A stretch of 64,000 nucleotides of DNA from Cymodocea nodosa (Eukaryota; Streptophyta; Magnoliopsida; Alismatales; Cymodoceaceae). The position numbers and the translations under genes are program-made. Every line of letters starts with the position of its first letter. The first letter of the stretch is position 1. Location of the stretch: the NCBI GenBank assembly GCA_036874045.1, contig CM072337.1:1116001-1180000 (forward strand). Reading direction: 5' to 3'. This document shows positions 22,612-61,289 of the stretch, piece by piece. The notes beneath the pieces were generated by a model. That model worked only from the letters and a program-made list of their open reading frames with translations, did no database searches and was not told where the DNA came from.

Positions 22612-24704
22612 TCAATATTTCATTACCCTAGAAGACATGCTAAGAAGGGGCTCCAAAGCGCTGGGGGCAAACTTCCGAGCAAAGAGGAAACAAACAGAAG
22701 TAGCTCTGCCATTATATGTGCAGATGGTCCCATTGTTTCTTATGGATTCAATGAAGCCTTCAGAAACATCATCACGGCCAAACATTGCAGGGTGAGGGCC
22801 TCCTCTTGACCAGTCGACCCATGTCACAGTTCGGTTGGAGTTCAAAGCCCCATGGAACATGTTCAGATAAGTAGGAAAGTAATGCTCGTCAGGATAACAT
22901 GATGGCCTGCAATGCCTCTTAAAGATGGCGTAGTATTTGTGGTCCGAGATCAAGTTCACTGCCATGTTCCTGTTCAATTCAAACCATTCAGATCCTTTTC
23001 TCCATTGGGGAAGCTTAATGTGAGGATACATATGCCGGCTGTAACGACCACGCCCACGAGGAGAGTCTTCGTCGTATGATTCTACAAAGCTGTGGTCAGA
23101 GTTCACAAGGTAATTGTAGACTTTAGGAAAGTTGAACACTGGTATGCAACTCTCTGAGAGAAGAATAAACCGCTCGTTCGAAAAATCAAGCAAAGCATTA
23201 GCCAGGAGACGTTTTTCCGCATCCACCAAAGATATCGATCCCCATGCCACATCCTGTATGAGTAAGTAAGAACGGTACATGGAAAAAAAGTGAGACAAAT
23301 TCAGATTGATAAACAGATCAAAAGAAATGTACTTCAAGTACTTATGGATAAAAAGCTTTTTTCATAAGAAGATGAAAAAGATGATACTTTCTGCAAAGTT
23401 ATTATCAATACTCTTTTAATCCATCGTAAAAGGCATGAAATTGCATGTTTTGAATGGGAACTTGATTAACAAAAAGGCTTCAAATCGGTGAAACAAAATC
23501 GACATCAACGAAAACAATCAATGATAAAACCGACCAAGTTAAAGATCAACAAAAGAGTATGAACTTGATAAAAGGAGTAAAAGAGAGCAAGACCAAAATT
23601 TAACAAAGGTGATATATAAATAATCAGAGGTCAACCGAAATCATAAGTTACCAAGGAATCCTTTGTGGGATCAAAAGCATGCAGAAGAACAAATCACTAA
23701 TCTTTTCAGAAATTAGTGGCCCATTCCAAGGTCAAGCACAGAGTACAGATGCAAGTTGGATTTCGTTGTAGAAGAACTTCACTTATATTATGCACGACCA
23801 ATTAGAGATGTGTCATGAATTACATTCACTTAAGTTAAACTTAATAGAACCAAGTTTAAAATGAACGGACATCTAGTTTAGACTTATAATTGCATTCATC
23901 TACATAAAAAAAAAATAGTTTAAAAGCTTCTTTTTAAAAGTTATAGACATGTAGAAAAATGAATGGACATTCAGATCAAAAGCGAAGAAGACAGGTTGGT
24001 GCGTTCATCAAAAACTTCATCCGAGTTTTGAGTTTTTTTCTGTTCCTCTCAAATCTATTCCAAGCCTTTGTGATCAACCAAAGGGCGCCCAACAGAGAAA
24101 GGAACTTGTTTGTAATCAAAAGTGAAAGAATCGCTCATACCCGACATGGGATCTGCCGCCCATAAAATGCAGATGTCTTCGATACATTAAGTTGGTATCC
24201 GGGGGATGTGTGAACGTAAATGGAGAAGTACTTCTGGTGGCCATGGAAGAACTTATCCCACAATGGAACAAGCGGCAGAGGTCCTCTTGACATAAACATG
24301 AACGCCACCTTCGGCACCCTGTTGTAGGGATACTCCGCTATCTTCGGCACCATCGACGCCCTCCAGAAGAGCTGTTCGTCGGTCATGCTGTGCTTTGGTA
24401 ATGCCGGATTCACGAAATTTCTCATGCCCAGGCAATCCATGTCGCAGTTGGATGTGTACATGGTTCTGGGGAAGAAGACATCAGTATGTGAGGGGTAGTA
24501 CCTTGTGAAGGTGGAGCTCACGAACAGACCCAAAATAAAACCAGCCATGAAAATGACTAGAACTGTCACGATCTTGATCAAACCAAAGGGGAGATCTTTC
24601 CTGGGGGCCGCCGGAAAGAACTCGGCGACCGCATCATCCGGCTTGATCTTGGGAACAGGACTCATCCCTAACACTCTCCGGATGAAACCCCGTCTGCCCA
24701 CCAA
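22612..24704 (-). CDS. Core-2/I-branching beta-1,6-N-acetylglucosaminyltransferase family protein (GT14, BC10-like)
   Basis: A type II Golgi membrane glycosyltransferase by family. Two exons, 24704-24141 and 23253-22612, joined in phase 0 (donor GTATGAG, acceptor ATACAG; intron 23254-24140), give 401 residues, normal for plant members. One signal-anchor lies at about residues 42-65 (LIKIVTVLVIFMAGFILGLF). The Branch domain starts near residue 130 with VAFMFMSRGPLPLVPLWDKF. It continues with GRQIP, RLLANALLDFSNERFILLSE, SCIPVFNF, YSRHMYP, RKGSEWF, DEHYFPT and WVDWSRGGPHP, and ends at RKFAPSALEPL. These are hallmark blocks of plant GT14/DUF266 proteins such as rice BC10, which affects cell wall and arabinogalactan glycosylation. 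The acceptor substrate cannot be read from sequence. No frame defects. Confidence 0.93.
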
Positions 24705-25430
24705 ACCTTCCTTACCGAAAGCAATCGGCAGAAATCCAAAGATCCAAAATTCGGGAGACTCAAACAGACCAACGCCAGCTACCCAACGGAAAGGCCAGAT
24801 TTTGACGACAGCCCAGGTCTTAGAAGCGCAGAATCATCATTTCCAAAGCCTAAGAGGATCAAAACACACCCCCTAACCCACCCAAAAACACAAATCTCTC
24901 CAGGACCCAAACACGCGTCTTGGTCTCCACCCAAATTCCTCAGCCAACCCACTCCACAAAACTCCAATCCACACACGCTTTCAGAGTGGTACAACCTAAT
25001 CTTCCCAACCCACCGGCCACGTCCGCCCAAAAAAGGAAGATGGAAGGATCCACGGCGTTAGAAGAATGGGAAACGGGAGAAATGTGAGGACGCGATAAAC
25101 GTCGTATTACTTCAATAGAGAGAAAACAACAAGTGGGCAGCGAAGTAGGAGTGAAGGAAATGGAATTAATTTATTGGGTACACGAAAGCATGCGTCGTCA
25201 CTCGATGGCGACGCCTCGGATCAAGCCGTCTTCATGACTTCCAGCTTCTTCGCCTCTCCTCTCCTCACCTATCCCCGAGCGGCGGCCTGGACGGCACCAG
25301 AGGGAGGAAACAACGACACCACGCGGCAGAGGAAGGTGCCCATCTCCTGCCGGCCGGCGTCGGTTATACGACCTCTCAAGTGGTGGTTGATTTAGAATTC
25401 GGAGAAGGGTTCCTGTGGTAAATTTCACCT
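24705..25430. other. 5' UTR/promoter region of the GT14 gene
   Basis: The stretch is less AT-rich than its surroundings, as expected for the 5' UTR and core promoter of the minus-strand GT14 gene. Short open frames here (for example 25,174-25,395) show no recognisable protein and are probably chance. Confidence 0.45.
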
Positions 25431-27479
25431 ATTTCTTTTTAATTTATCTTTTTTTTTAACATTAAAATTTATTTATATAATTTTTTCACCTATTATGCGA
25501 TTTAATTTTTCACCATTTCTTTTTTTTTTTTTGAAAATCAATGACTCGAAATTTAGTAAAAATTAGTGAATTTTAACACCCTTTAGGTCAAGGATCAATA
25601 TTTTTTAACTTAAATAAAAAATTTTATCATATATCTGTAGTCATTTATTAACAAAATCTACATGATTACTTTCATTTCTTAGGCATCTACAAAGACAAAT
25701 AAATGTAATATTTGAAAAATTACCTGACAAAAAAATTACCTTCTTTGTAAGATTTAATAATTTAGAATCAACAGATAGGATATTTAAAATTTAAATTCAA
25801 CGGTACCATTAGATTTTAAATTCCTTCCAGTCTGATAATAAAATTGACGTAAAGCGTTAGAAAAATGATCCACAAAAAGGGTATATTGAATTTTTCTAAT
25901 TTCCAAAAGAAGTATTAAGTTTTGACTTTTGTTATTCCTCTACATTTGACTTGTCTTGCTCGCTGACGAAATAATTTTACTTTTGCCAATTGCTTTTGGA
26001 ATATTCCCTTTGATATTCTACAAAACCTTTGACTTCAACTATTTTTTTATTAGAAAATTTATCCTTGGGTGTGAGAGTGGAAAAAGTCATTAAAACCCAA
26101 GACATGTGAGATCAACAAGTTTGGAAGGCTTCTTGGATTATGTTTGTTTTAACTCTTCCATACTTTAATGATGGTGAAGAGTTGTATTACAGCTATGGCT
26201 CAGGGAGATGTGTACCATTAAAGAAAAATAGTAGTTTAAAGAGTCGTATTTACTTTGTAGAATAATATATATATATATATTTTTTTTTTCAAATTTTCCC
26301 TTCTTATTATGTTTTAGTTTTTAAAATGTAATATAATTACCATTTGGTAAGTTTTTTAATGCTTGTGGGAATACTTTGAAATAATAAATGATTTTATATG
26401 ATCAAATGGTTTCTTAAAAATAATATTTTCAATAAACACGTAGAAATTACTTTTAATAATTTCTTGGGATAATCTTTAGATAAGTAAATAAGTAATGTTT
26501 CAAATCGTTATCATCAATTAAAACATATGAAATTAACTGATTTAAGTAACTGCATCTTTCTCTGATTTAATTACATAACATATTTTGTAAAATATGATTT
26601 TTATAATTTATGACGATGAATTATAATTTTTAAGACAAAAGATGTTAAAATATGATTTTTATGACTTATGACGATAACATATGATCCATAATAATATTAT
26701 TATTTTTTTTTTCCCAATAAATATATGACGAAGACAAACCATCACTTTTTTATTCTTTTGCATCTCTCAAAGTCAAAAAAAAAGATACGAGTAAAAATCT
26801 TTTTAGAAAAGTTAGAAACAAAAGATTTATTAAATTTTTTTTCTTCTACTTTCTATCATGCACAGACATTTCGTATTTTAACTTTTTGTTACTTTCTTTA
26901 CCATCTTTTTCCACTAATTCTCCATTGAACATAAACTCCGGGCAAAGTAAAGGGTGAAGAAGTAAGACGATGGTAATTTTTCTTTCACAGAGAACTCCTC
27001 TACTTTGTGTTTTAATAATACTCTCTCGTTGAATTTAACTTGTGATTTTCAAAATTGGAGGAGCCTTAATTATTAGTTGGTTGGCATGGGCCCCCATCAC
27101 ATGATCTGGTTTTGCTCATCTTTTATGAATGCAGACATGTTATGGTACCGCTTCTTCTTATTCTTCTTCTTCTTTTGAGGGAGCATTGTGAGTTGTTTCG
27201 AGTTGTTTGAACAGTGGACGAGAAGGAAAGGAGTCATCACAGTCTTAAGTACCTCTGCTCTTTGCTGGCTTTTCTTTTCCTCTTTTTACCTGCTCGGGTT
27301 GCAACAACGGCATCGTTATGATTTTACCTTAGCACTGGAAACCCTGGTTTGCATCAGAAACAATGGCATTTAGTCTAATGTTCTTATTGTTACATTAACC
27401 ATAGTTTGCAAATTAAGATGTATTTAACAGGAATTATACACATTTTCTAAAGAAATTTAATTAGGGTTGGTGTTCTAGT
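25431..27479. other. AT-rich intergenic stretch
   Basis: No gene is supported. It contains an (AT)n run at about 26,264-26,280 and a short tandem duplication at 26,587-26,690 built on 'aaaatatgatttttat' and 'ttatgacgat'. Confidence 0.45.
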
Positions 27480-27853
27480 AAGAGATGAGTCTTAGTAGAT
27501 GGACACCCTAGGAAAATTAGACTCAATGGTAAGAAGGTGTGCCTTCTCTCCCCCATGAAGAGAGGTGCTAATTAAATCATCGTTATCATCCCTCCCTATT
27601 TACGTTATGAGCACTATACTACATAGTAAAAATGATTGTGAGGAAATAGATAGATCATGTAGGAATTTCTAGTGAGGCTTCAAAAATGAAGGCAAACACT
27701 ATTTTTTGATAGTGTCGTCCAAGCTCTAGCTAGATGTATGAAGCATATGAACAAGGCATTAACGGGAAAATTAGTCTAGGTCCTATTAAAGGAGAGTAAC
27801 TCCCTCTAGTCACAAGAGATTGAAGTTAAATATCTTGAAGGCAAACAATTATG
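27480..27853 (+). mobile_element. L1 LINE ORF2 fragment, 5' part of a split copy
   Basis: Plus-strand translation reads LIKSSLSSLPIYVMST (about 27,572-27,620), then IDRSCRNF, then RCMKHMNKALTGKLV and SQEIEVKY. These are the conserved blocks after the RT domain of plant L1 LINEs ('L-I-K-S-x-L-S-S-L-P-x-Y-x-M-S' and 'N-K-A-L-L-G-K-W-L-W'). The element continues after the Harbinger insertion at about 32.64 kb. Frameshifts and stops show it is dead. Confidence 0.75.
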
Positions 27854-29579
27854 GTAGGATTTGTGTACTCGAAATCTAACGGAATTAAAAATCTATTCTA
27901 TCAAATTTTTAATGATGAGGTATTTGTACACTAAAGAAATTGAATTTCAAAACATGTAAAAGTTGGGAAAATGAATTCCCAACCCAAAAGGTGTGAATTC
28001 ATTTTTCCAACTATCGCTAACACAACGTCACCTCTCGCTTGCGACAACACTCCTACCTTTCACATCTTCTGCCTGTCCATGGAAGCAAAGTCTATGGAAG
28101 GTTGTCTACCTGCTCATCATACACAAAAGCAAAGGAAGCCCTACCTGTGGAAGCAAAGTCACAGAAGGTTGTTTGCCTACAGCTCGTACGCTCCTCAGTC
28201 GCACAAGCAAAGGAAGCCCTGCTCGACCCCTCCTACTTGTGTACTTGACGATTAACACTCCTCTTACATAACTATTGACCCCAAAGTCTTGCCTTTGGAA
28301 GCCTTATTTGACGCCCCATCTTCTACTCATGAACTCAACGCTCATTCGCCTCTCCCATCTTCCATGGACGCTCTTCTACTCCCTCTACAAGCATCGTCCA
28401 AAGGAAGTTTCTACTATGGTCACACCCTAAATTGCATGCACTTGCCTTGCCAGTCCCCCCAAGTTTACCTTAAAGCTTTACCATTTAAGGTATGAAAAAT
28501 CTTTGCAAGAGTTATATGAGTTGATTTTAGTGGTAGAGATATTTTTGGCAATTATTGTATGACTATTTGTAAATTCTTTTGTACAAGATTGATCCCTTAT
28601 ATGCTACTTTTCAAAGAATTATTTGTGAAAATGTTGTTTGAATAGGGTTGTAATTATTCATATTTAGGTCACAATTTACCATTATAATGGTTATAAATTA
28701 AGCAAATCAAGTCTTAATCTTTTTATTATGTGTTTTCTAGTTAAGTATAAAGTTACAAAAGCCAAATTCAAGTAAGAAACTATCCCAAATAGACCTCAAA
28801 TTCATAAAATTATGCTAGAATTTACTAAATGCTTATTCAAATCACCACTAATTAGGTTACAAACGTGCTCATTGAGATCACCAACAACCCAATTCAAGTT
28901 ATAAACAAGAATCTCCAAGACTCCAAGTCTTCACCTAATACTAATAGGCTCTATCAGAGTTCTCAATACAATCATAATTAATTCTAGCCAGGTCTCAAAT
29001 GAATAAACTCAAGAGGCTAGGGCATATAAGAACATCCAAGCCATGACCAAATATTGAGTAGGATTACCAAGGATAGTGAGGTAACAAAACAAAATAACTA
29101 AGTCACACATATCCTCTATCATCCTTTTCATTTTTTTAAAGCAAGAATTGACAGTAGTAGGTACAAGTGCAAATGAATCAAATACAAATCAAATGTATTT
29201 CCAGTGCAAATTGAAAGTAGATATATGCATTTATATGTTATGCTATGGTGTTTGTTTTTTTTTCTTGAAATGCACATTTCTATGTTATGATGCATTTTAT
29301 ATGATATTGATATATGCATTTTATATTATAGAAAGCAATAAAGGTAGTGGAAGATCCTACTTTAGTTGAAGTGTTCAAGTAGATGAGATTATATTAACAA
29401 GGGTGTGTGATACTATTAATGAGGGTAATGGTAAAACTTCTAATGGAAAGATACAAGTTGATACTTAGTTAAAAGTAATCGACGATTATAATAAAGAAAC
29501 AAGATGTAACATCCAAAAGAAAAATATTGATAGTTGAATGAAAATATGTCAACAAATGTACAAGATTTATATCAAGATT

Positions 29580-30163
29580 GGTACACAAAGTGATTGGAGA
29601 TAGAACTACATGCATAGATATATTGATATCTAAAAAGAAGTTTGGGATGATTTCGTTATGGTTAGTTGAATTTTTTCAAAATTAAATTTAACATCTGATT
29701 AGCTTATAATTTGTACTAATAAATATTTTTCTAATAGATTTATCTAGAGTGTACACAATATAAAAACAAGGCATGTCCCATATATGACCAACTTCAAATA
29801 ATATTCAAAGAAAATCTTGCAACAGACTTGACTAAAATAAGTACAACAAATCTGAGAGCAACTATGCACTTAAATGAAGATATAAATGACTTTGATAATA
29901 TACCTTTTACACAAAATGCTATAGAATTTGAGGTTAAAACTCAAGATCATTCTCCTATTCAAGGTCCTACTCAAGCTATTTCTCCTAGTTTGAATGATAT
30001 AGACTCATGTAGGAAAAGAAAACATCCATATTCATATGCTGAATCACAACTTATGACAACTACAATGAAGGATGTTGGTGTATCACTTATGAATTATTTT
30101 AGTGAGGATATAGAAGAAAATACGAGGAAAATGACATACATAAAGTATGTCACAGAACTATAA
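29580..30163 (+). pseudogene. Harbinger-associated Myb/SANT-like protein, degenerate
   Basis: The open part (29,828-30,163, 111 residues) begins with MTKISTTNLRATMH. It has a middle rich in S, P and T and a conserved-type RKRKH nuclear-localisation-like run, then MKDVGVSLMNYF. In active PIF/Harbinger elements this accessory protein helps bring transposase to DNA. The expected N-terminal tryptophan-rich Myb domain lies in the broken sequence upstream. Position relative to the transposase and similarity to the 44.5-45.1-kb region support the call. Confidence 0.55.
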
Positions 30164-30699
30164 GAAAATATGATATCGATCCAAAAGGAAAAGATGGTTT
30201 TCATAGAATGTATGGAACAATAGAAGATGACTTTCATAGAACGCATAGAATAAGAGAAGATCCACATTTACACAACATATTGAAGAAAGAAAATTAACAT
30301 ACATAAAGAAGACGATGAAATTATTAGAGAAAAAAGATCGTGAAAAAGATAATGTTCTCACTATTTTACTTTTACTTACAAATCTTATAGAAAAATACAA
30401 ATATAAGACAATGCAATTATTAGATATATAATCAAAGAAGAATTAATTTAGGCATCTACCACCAAACATGAGAACTTCAATGTCTGAAGTTTAATTTGAA
30501 ATGATGTACTTTTCTCATATGAACTTTGTCACTTATGTTGGACATATTTGAATTTTATTCCACTTGTGTTATCCTTTAAATGTTTTGGAAAATTTTGTAA
30601 ACATTTAATTAATGTATATGTTGGTTTTTTTTTTGATTTAATTGTATACTATTGTTATGTTTTATTTATTAAGTCATAATTGGTATGATAGGTATAAAT

Positions 30700-31965
30700 G
30701 CAAGGACTAGAATTTATGAAGACCTCTATGTTCATTATTAATGAAGACCAAGAACGAAGGAAGAAAAAAAGAAAAGTTATATTGGCATGACAATTTCTAC
30801 GTGGAATTATTATAAATGAAATTCAAACATATACCACTCACATATATAGCATAGAAGGAGCAAAATATATATAAAGATTGTTAGATCCATTATCACCATA
30901 TCAAGCATACAATTATAGGAAAATTTATTGGATGAGCCAAAATATTTTTTCACAATTTTGTGGATTATTAAGAAATATGAAAGTAATATCAAATAATAGA
31001 AAAATGATTGTAGAGGAGAAACTTGCTATTTTTTTAGTAACAATTAGACAAAATTAGAGGTATAAAGTAACCAAAGAGCATTTTCATCACTCAACATGGA
31101 CTGTAAGTATATGTTTCAATGAAATGGTAAATGTTATATTAAAAATAGATGATATGCTTTTAGCTAAATATGAAGTTGCTACACAATCAAATTTAGAATG
31201 ACGTCAATGTTTATCCATACTTCATACACACTTCAATCTTTACAATAATTTTGATATTTGATGTTATTCATTTATATATTAATTAAATTTATTTTTGGTA
31301 TGAGTAAGATTATATAAGTATTATTAATGGTACACACATTAAAATCACAATTTATAGAAAGGAGATGCCCAATTTAGAAACAAAAAATGTGAATTGTCAT
31401 AAAATGTATTGGCTACATACAATTTTGATATGAAATTTACCTATGTTCTTAGTGGGTGGGAAGGTTCAATTGCTAATGCTCAACTCCTTTAAGATGCAAC
31501 AAATTAATATAATGGTTTGCAAGTGACATGAGGTATAGTACTTATGATCTACCTTTATTTCACTTGTTAAATAAAATTGAACTTATTTCAAAGGATGTTC
31601 AAATATATGTAGGTAAATTCTACTTAGTTGATGCTGGATTTTCAAATAGGTTTGAGTTTATATGTTTATTTCGAGGTGTTTGATATCACTTATCAAAATA
31701 TGAAAGAAATCGATAACCAACTAATGCAGTGGAAAACTTTAACTATAAACATTCACAGTTGAAGATAGTAATTAAACGTACGTTTAGAGTAGTCAAACAT
31801 CATTTTATAATATTACAAGATATATGTCATTCATTTTTACAACTCAAGCAAAAATGGTACCAACATGTTTTTTAGTTCACAATTTCATTCGTAAAGCAAA
31901 TAGAACAGACTTATGTCAAGATTTTGAAAATAAACTACAAGAAAATGAATGTGATATATAATTTT
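30700..31965 (+). pseudogene. Harbinger DDE transposase, degenerate
   Basis: Blocks in order: LLDPLSPYQAYNYR; VEEKLAIFLVTI; STWTVSICFNEMVNVIL; a degenerate 'D-G-T-H-I' block near 31,330; NFDMKFTYVLSGWEGSIANAQLL; then IKRTFRVVKHHFIIL and a final FTISFVKQ. This is the family sequence of the plant PIF/Harbinger DDE nuclease. Many stops and frameshifts make it non-functional. Confidence 0.8.
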
Positions 31966-32636
31966 AAGACTCTATCAATGTAAAAAGACAATATAAAATA
32001 GTTAACACTATTGGGAACAATACATAAGAGTAAATGAAAGAAATTACAAATAAATTTCGTAAAAATATCATGAATGTAATGTAGGATGGTCGTGAATAAG
32101 AGTATTACAACATCACAATGAGCATATTTATTGTAATATATTTTTTGTTGTTTCAAACAGAATATAGAATTTAATAATATAATTTACATTTTGTTGTTTC
32201 AAACATGTAGTATAACTAAGATCTTCTATTTCTGTAATTTTTGATTTAAGTGGAATATATAGATGATCTAATTTTATATGAAATAAATGAAATACAGGGA
32301 TGAACTAAATAGAATAATAATATACTTAATTAATTGATAAATGATATATAAAGATTTAATTTAATAATATGTTGATTGATTAATGTAAGTAATTAATTCC
32401 TTGATTAATTTCATTTTCACTAATCTGTATTCAATTTGAGTAAGTATTCACTTCATTACTTAACTTCATTAAAAATCAAATATATTCAATTCCATTTAAT
32501 TCTGTAATATACACAAACACTTGAATTTCAATTTCCATCAAATTTCTAAACGTGCACAAATATTTGAATTTCAAAATCTTTCCGTCAAATTTTATAAAAT
32601 TCAAATTCTAAGTGCACAAAAAGACCCTATAAGACT

Positions 32637-33745
32637 ACTAGAAGAAAAAGTGTGCCTCATTATGGTCAAGTATTAATAAGGTCAAGGACTTCATTGAAGA
32701 AAACACTTTGTGCAAGATAGGGAGTTGTGACAACATCAATATATGGAGGCATGAATGGTAGGACTTCTCCTTCAAGCTAACCCTAAAAGAGGATTACTCC
32801 CAAGATGTCACAATTTGTGAATCAGATTTTTGTAGAGGGAGCACACAATGGAATGAACAACTAAATCCAAGATGTTTTTGACAAGATGGGGACAAAGATT
32901 ATGAAGATGATACCCCCTCATCACTTGGTGGGGCAGGTCAATTAGTTTGGAAACCAAGAATGGAGCATACTTTGTTAAGTTAGCGTGTGATGTCCTCCTA
33001 GAAAGTACAACAGCATGCCCACATCTAGAGCAAGGAATATCCCCTCCTTTCCATGGTGCTTGTTAAAAGGTGAGTTGGTCTACTTCCTAAAGCCTAATTG
33101 TTTATTTGGTGTACCCATAACGCTCTCCCAGTCAAGGAAAATCTCTTTAAAAAAGGCATTGTGGATATGAAGTACCCATGGTACAACATTAAAGATGAAA
33201 TGATGACCCAAGCCTTACCTACTCATATGTTAAGAAAATTTTGAAAGGATTCACCTTTCTGGAAGAGCATCAAAGAACTTCTTTGTTAGGGTAGATGGAT
33301 ACTGAACTTCTTTGTTGGAAAGTGAATTAGCATTGACGTAGGTAAACATATGGCCTCCCATAGATTTTTTGGACCCCCACAGCCTCCATTGGAGGTTGAA
33401 GCAGCTGCTCTTCCTAAGGTGCCATACATTGTAGAATCAAAAGCTCTCCAGACGGTGCTATACTTAAAAGTGATTGTTGGGAATTCATCTCTCCACCAAA
33501 TTACAAGAACTTTGGAGCTATCTTGAAGCATTTCTTGTGGAGTGATGAAGGCTAAAAGAGGAATCTCAAAGATTTGCTTTCCAGGTGTCTATAGGGAAGC
33601 AAATAGATTTGCACAGTTCTTAGTGAAGTTCTCTTTGAGGTGTAAGTGTAAGGTTATAGCTAAGGATCAGAATGGTCTAGATTGTACCTCTCATATACTA
33701 CTACTAAATGAAAGATGTAAGGGGACCTTTCCCCCTTACCACTAG
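32637..33745 (+). mobile_element. L1 LINE ORF2 fragment, 3' part of the split copy
   Basis: It resumes with CASLWSSINKVKDFIEEN and NINIWRHEW, then LFIWCTHNALPVKENLF (RT zinc-binding domain). RNase H-like blocks follow: EAAALPKVPYIVESKALQTVLY and GVYREANRFAQFLVKF. These follow on from the blocks at 27,480-27,853 in normal L1 order. An (AT)n run at about 33,749-33,766 lies just beyond. The element is dead by frameshift. Confidence 0.78.
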
Positions 33746-33769
33746 AAATGTATATATATATATATTATA

Positions 33770-35112
33770 ACATGCAAGTAAAAAAAATGTTTATCTATTT
33801 AACTCCTATAGAAGGAATGCTGAATTCATGATGTTGTCATTGACTGAAGGAATGAAGCCATTGGAGCTAAGTTTGTCCTGAAGTCACTTAAAACAGCAGA
33901 TGTATAAAGACTATTGAACCACGCAAAATCAACTGAAGTGGTCACTAGACCAAGAACTACCACACATGAAGAAAATGCCACTTGAGATGATAGCCAACGC
34001 GAATGGGTCAGAAAGACAGCCTTGCGTTGCTACAGTTCAAATTGCCTGAGTGCTAATTTCTGCCCTCTGTGACCTTAGAATGCAACATCCCATTACCAAA
34101 CAACAACCCAACTCCTCTTCCTGCTCATAATTCTCCTTGTTTTCGCCCTTTCATTTTAATATTCTGCCCAGAATAAATACATGTCCACAGTATGGAATTA
34201 TTATGGATCTCTCTTAGGGAAATATACTTCTATTATAAAAGACTATTCGATTAAGAGTCCCAAGAATCCAATTAATGCAAATTGGATCGGGAATTTCGTG
34301 TGATTAACGACGTCACTTGGTTTTCCATGATTTAATCTACAAAATCATATATTCCTTTTATAGGAACCACTACTTGCGTAAGTGGATTTTTCGCTCCACA
34401 AGTATTAGAAGTAACGTAAGTTTGAAACCCAATATCATTAGCCATATTCAAAAAAACTCCTATTGTAGAATGTAGATTAATTCACCCATCATAGAATGAA
34501 TGCCTTTATAAAAGGTAGAGACCATGAAGGATCCCTAGCAACCAAGGAGTATATCTGTTTATATCAAGAATAAGAAATGTCAATTGATATGTAAAATCAG
34601 TTATCATAAGCCGTTTGATGATATTTGTTGGAAGTTCAAGGGGAGAATCTTACATTCTCACGGCTTTCCCAAGTGGATTGCTAGGACGAAACACATGTAA
34701 AGGCTTGGTCCCTTTGAATGGCATTCGAAAGGTATTTTCATCTATGTAAAGGGAGTTTGGTAGGGGTATTTCACTCTCGCCTATTCTTTTTAACATGGGT
34801 ATGAATATATTTGGTAAGGGCAAGCTTTCAAGTGCGAGGTTGAATGCCAATAAAATAGTTGTATTATCCCTTTCTCAGCTAACTCTAAAGAAAGTAAACT
34901 GGAGATTCTTGAATGATAATTTCGATAAAAGGCTGAGTGGCTAGAAATCAAGACATTTGAACAAGGAGGATGATTGATTCTTTTGAAAAGCATTCTTTCT
35001 GGTCTTCCTATCTTTTAAATGCCTATTTTCTGAATCTATAACGTTGGTAAAGTTAAAACTAAAAGGTTTCACAGAACATAAATAAATAGGCTTGTATTAA
35101 AAAGATAAAAAT
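33770..35112. other. 3' flank of CNOT11, unassigned, atypical composition
   Basis: The part nearest 35,112 must hold the CNOT11 3' UTR. The stretch 34,080-35,040 is less AT-rich than its surroundings, and its texture looks to me like plant mitochondrial intergenic DNA. I could not identify any organelle gene, so no origin is assigned. A 66-residue open frame at 34,650-34,850 matches nothing I know. Confidence 0.3.
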
Positions 35113-60530
<25,418 letters not shown>

Positions 60531-61280
60531 GGCAGGAGCGAATGGAGTGAAGAACCTTTCGGGGAAAGGGGGACCGGACGAGTAATTCGATGGCGAGCGT
60601 CCGCAGTGGAGTGTGGTTTAAATAGGGTGTGAAAGTTGGGTGGTTGAGCTTTTTATTCTGTGAACAAGAAAGAGCCATTGTGTTGTGGTTCCATGTGATC
60701 CGCACCGTACAACTGCAAACGTGTGGCTGAGATTAACAGAAGCAGTTCTGTTTGTTCTACGTGAGATTATAATAAGTTTTTTTTTTTTGTGAGGTAATAT
60801 TAAAAAAATCCATCCGTCTCGCCAAAGTTAAAGCACTGGTTAGCACGAAAATCGCTACGAATCTTTTTTTTTTAAATTGTCTTTCCTTCCTACAATAAGA
60901 ACAAATTTTAAATTTATATTTTTAACGCTAATCATTTTCGCAACAAGAACGTAAGGAGGAGGTTTGTGTAACTGAAATATTATGATATAAAAAAAATTAT
61001 CTTTCGTCAAATTCTGATTAAGGTTTATTTATACATAAATATAACTTATTTTCTGATAGAAAATAAATTTCATCTCTGGTTGAATTTTTAAAAAAAAAAT
61101 TTCTAAGTCTTAAGTTCAGAATTTTTTAAAATTCAAACATACGACAATGATTTTCTAATTTTAAATTTTTATAGTGGTATGATGATTCTATTTTACAATG
61201 TCAACTAAGATTTTATACTTTTAAATTTTTTTATCTAAAAGATAATCATGATGTAGATATATACTTATATTTTTGCATAT
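60531..61280. other. CNOT11 promoter/5' UTR and upstream AT-rich DNA
   Basis: About 60,530-60,720 is GC-richer and should contain the 5' UTR and core promoter of CNOT11 (minus strand). Beyond it the sequence is AT-rich with no supported gene. Confidence 0.5.
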
Positions 61281-61289
61281 ACTTAATTT

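Larger units (their letters stand above)
27854..32635 (+). mobile_element. PIF/Harbinger DNA transposon, copy 1 (dead, nested in an L1)
   Basis: It carries two degenerate genes in the standard order: a Myb/SANT-like accessory gene (about 29,580-30,160, open at 29,828-30,160) and a DDE transposase (about 30,700-31,960). The right end reads gtgcacaaaaagaccctat; its reverse complement resembles the left end ggtaggatttgtgtact, and both are followed by similar 'gaaattgaatttca' phrases. These are imperfect terminal inverted repeats. The left flank (27,480-27,853) and right flank (32,637 on) are collinear parts of one L1. Ends are set by flank logic and are approximate to about 10 bp. Confidence 0.72.

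Noticed and set aside
25174-25428. GC-rich open frames on both strands near 25.3 kb
   Set aside because: Frame openness follows from GC-rich upstream sequence of the GT14 gene; no conserved motif.
27188-27373. 61-residue plus-strand frame with one hydrophobic segment
   Set aside because: No family resemblance, no clear promoter or splice context; just upstream of a dead L1.
27971-28495. Overlapping plus-strand frames of 60-94 residues
   Set aside because: They lie in the 5' noncoding part of Harbinger copy 1, corresponding to the similarly GC-richer 43.1-43.3-kb part of copy 2.
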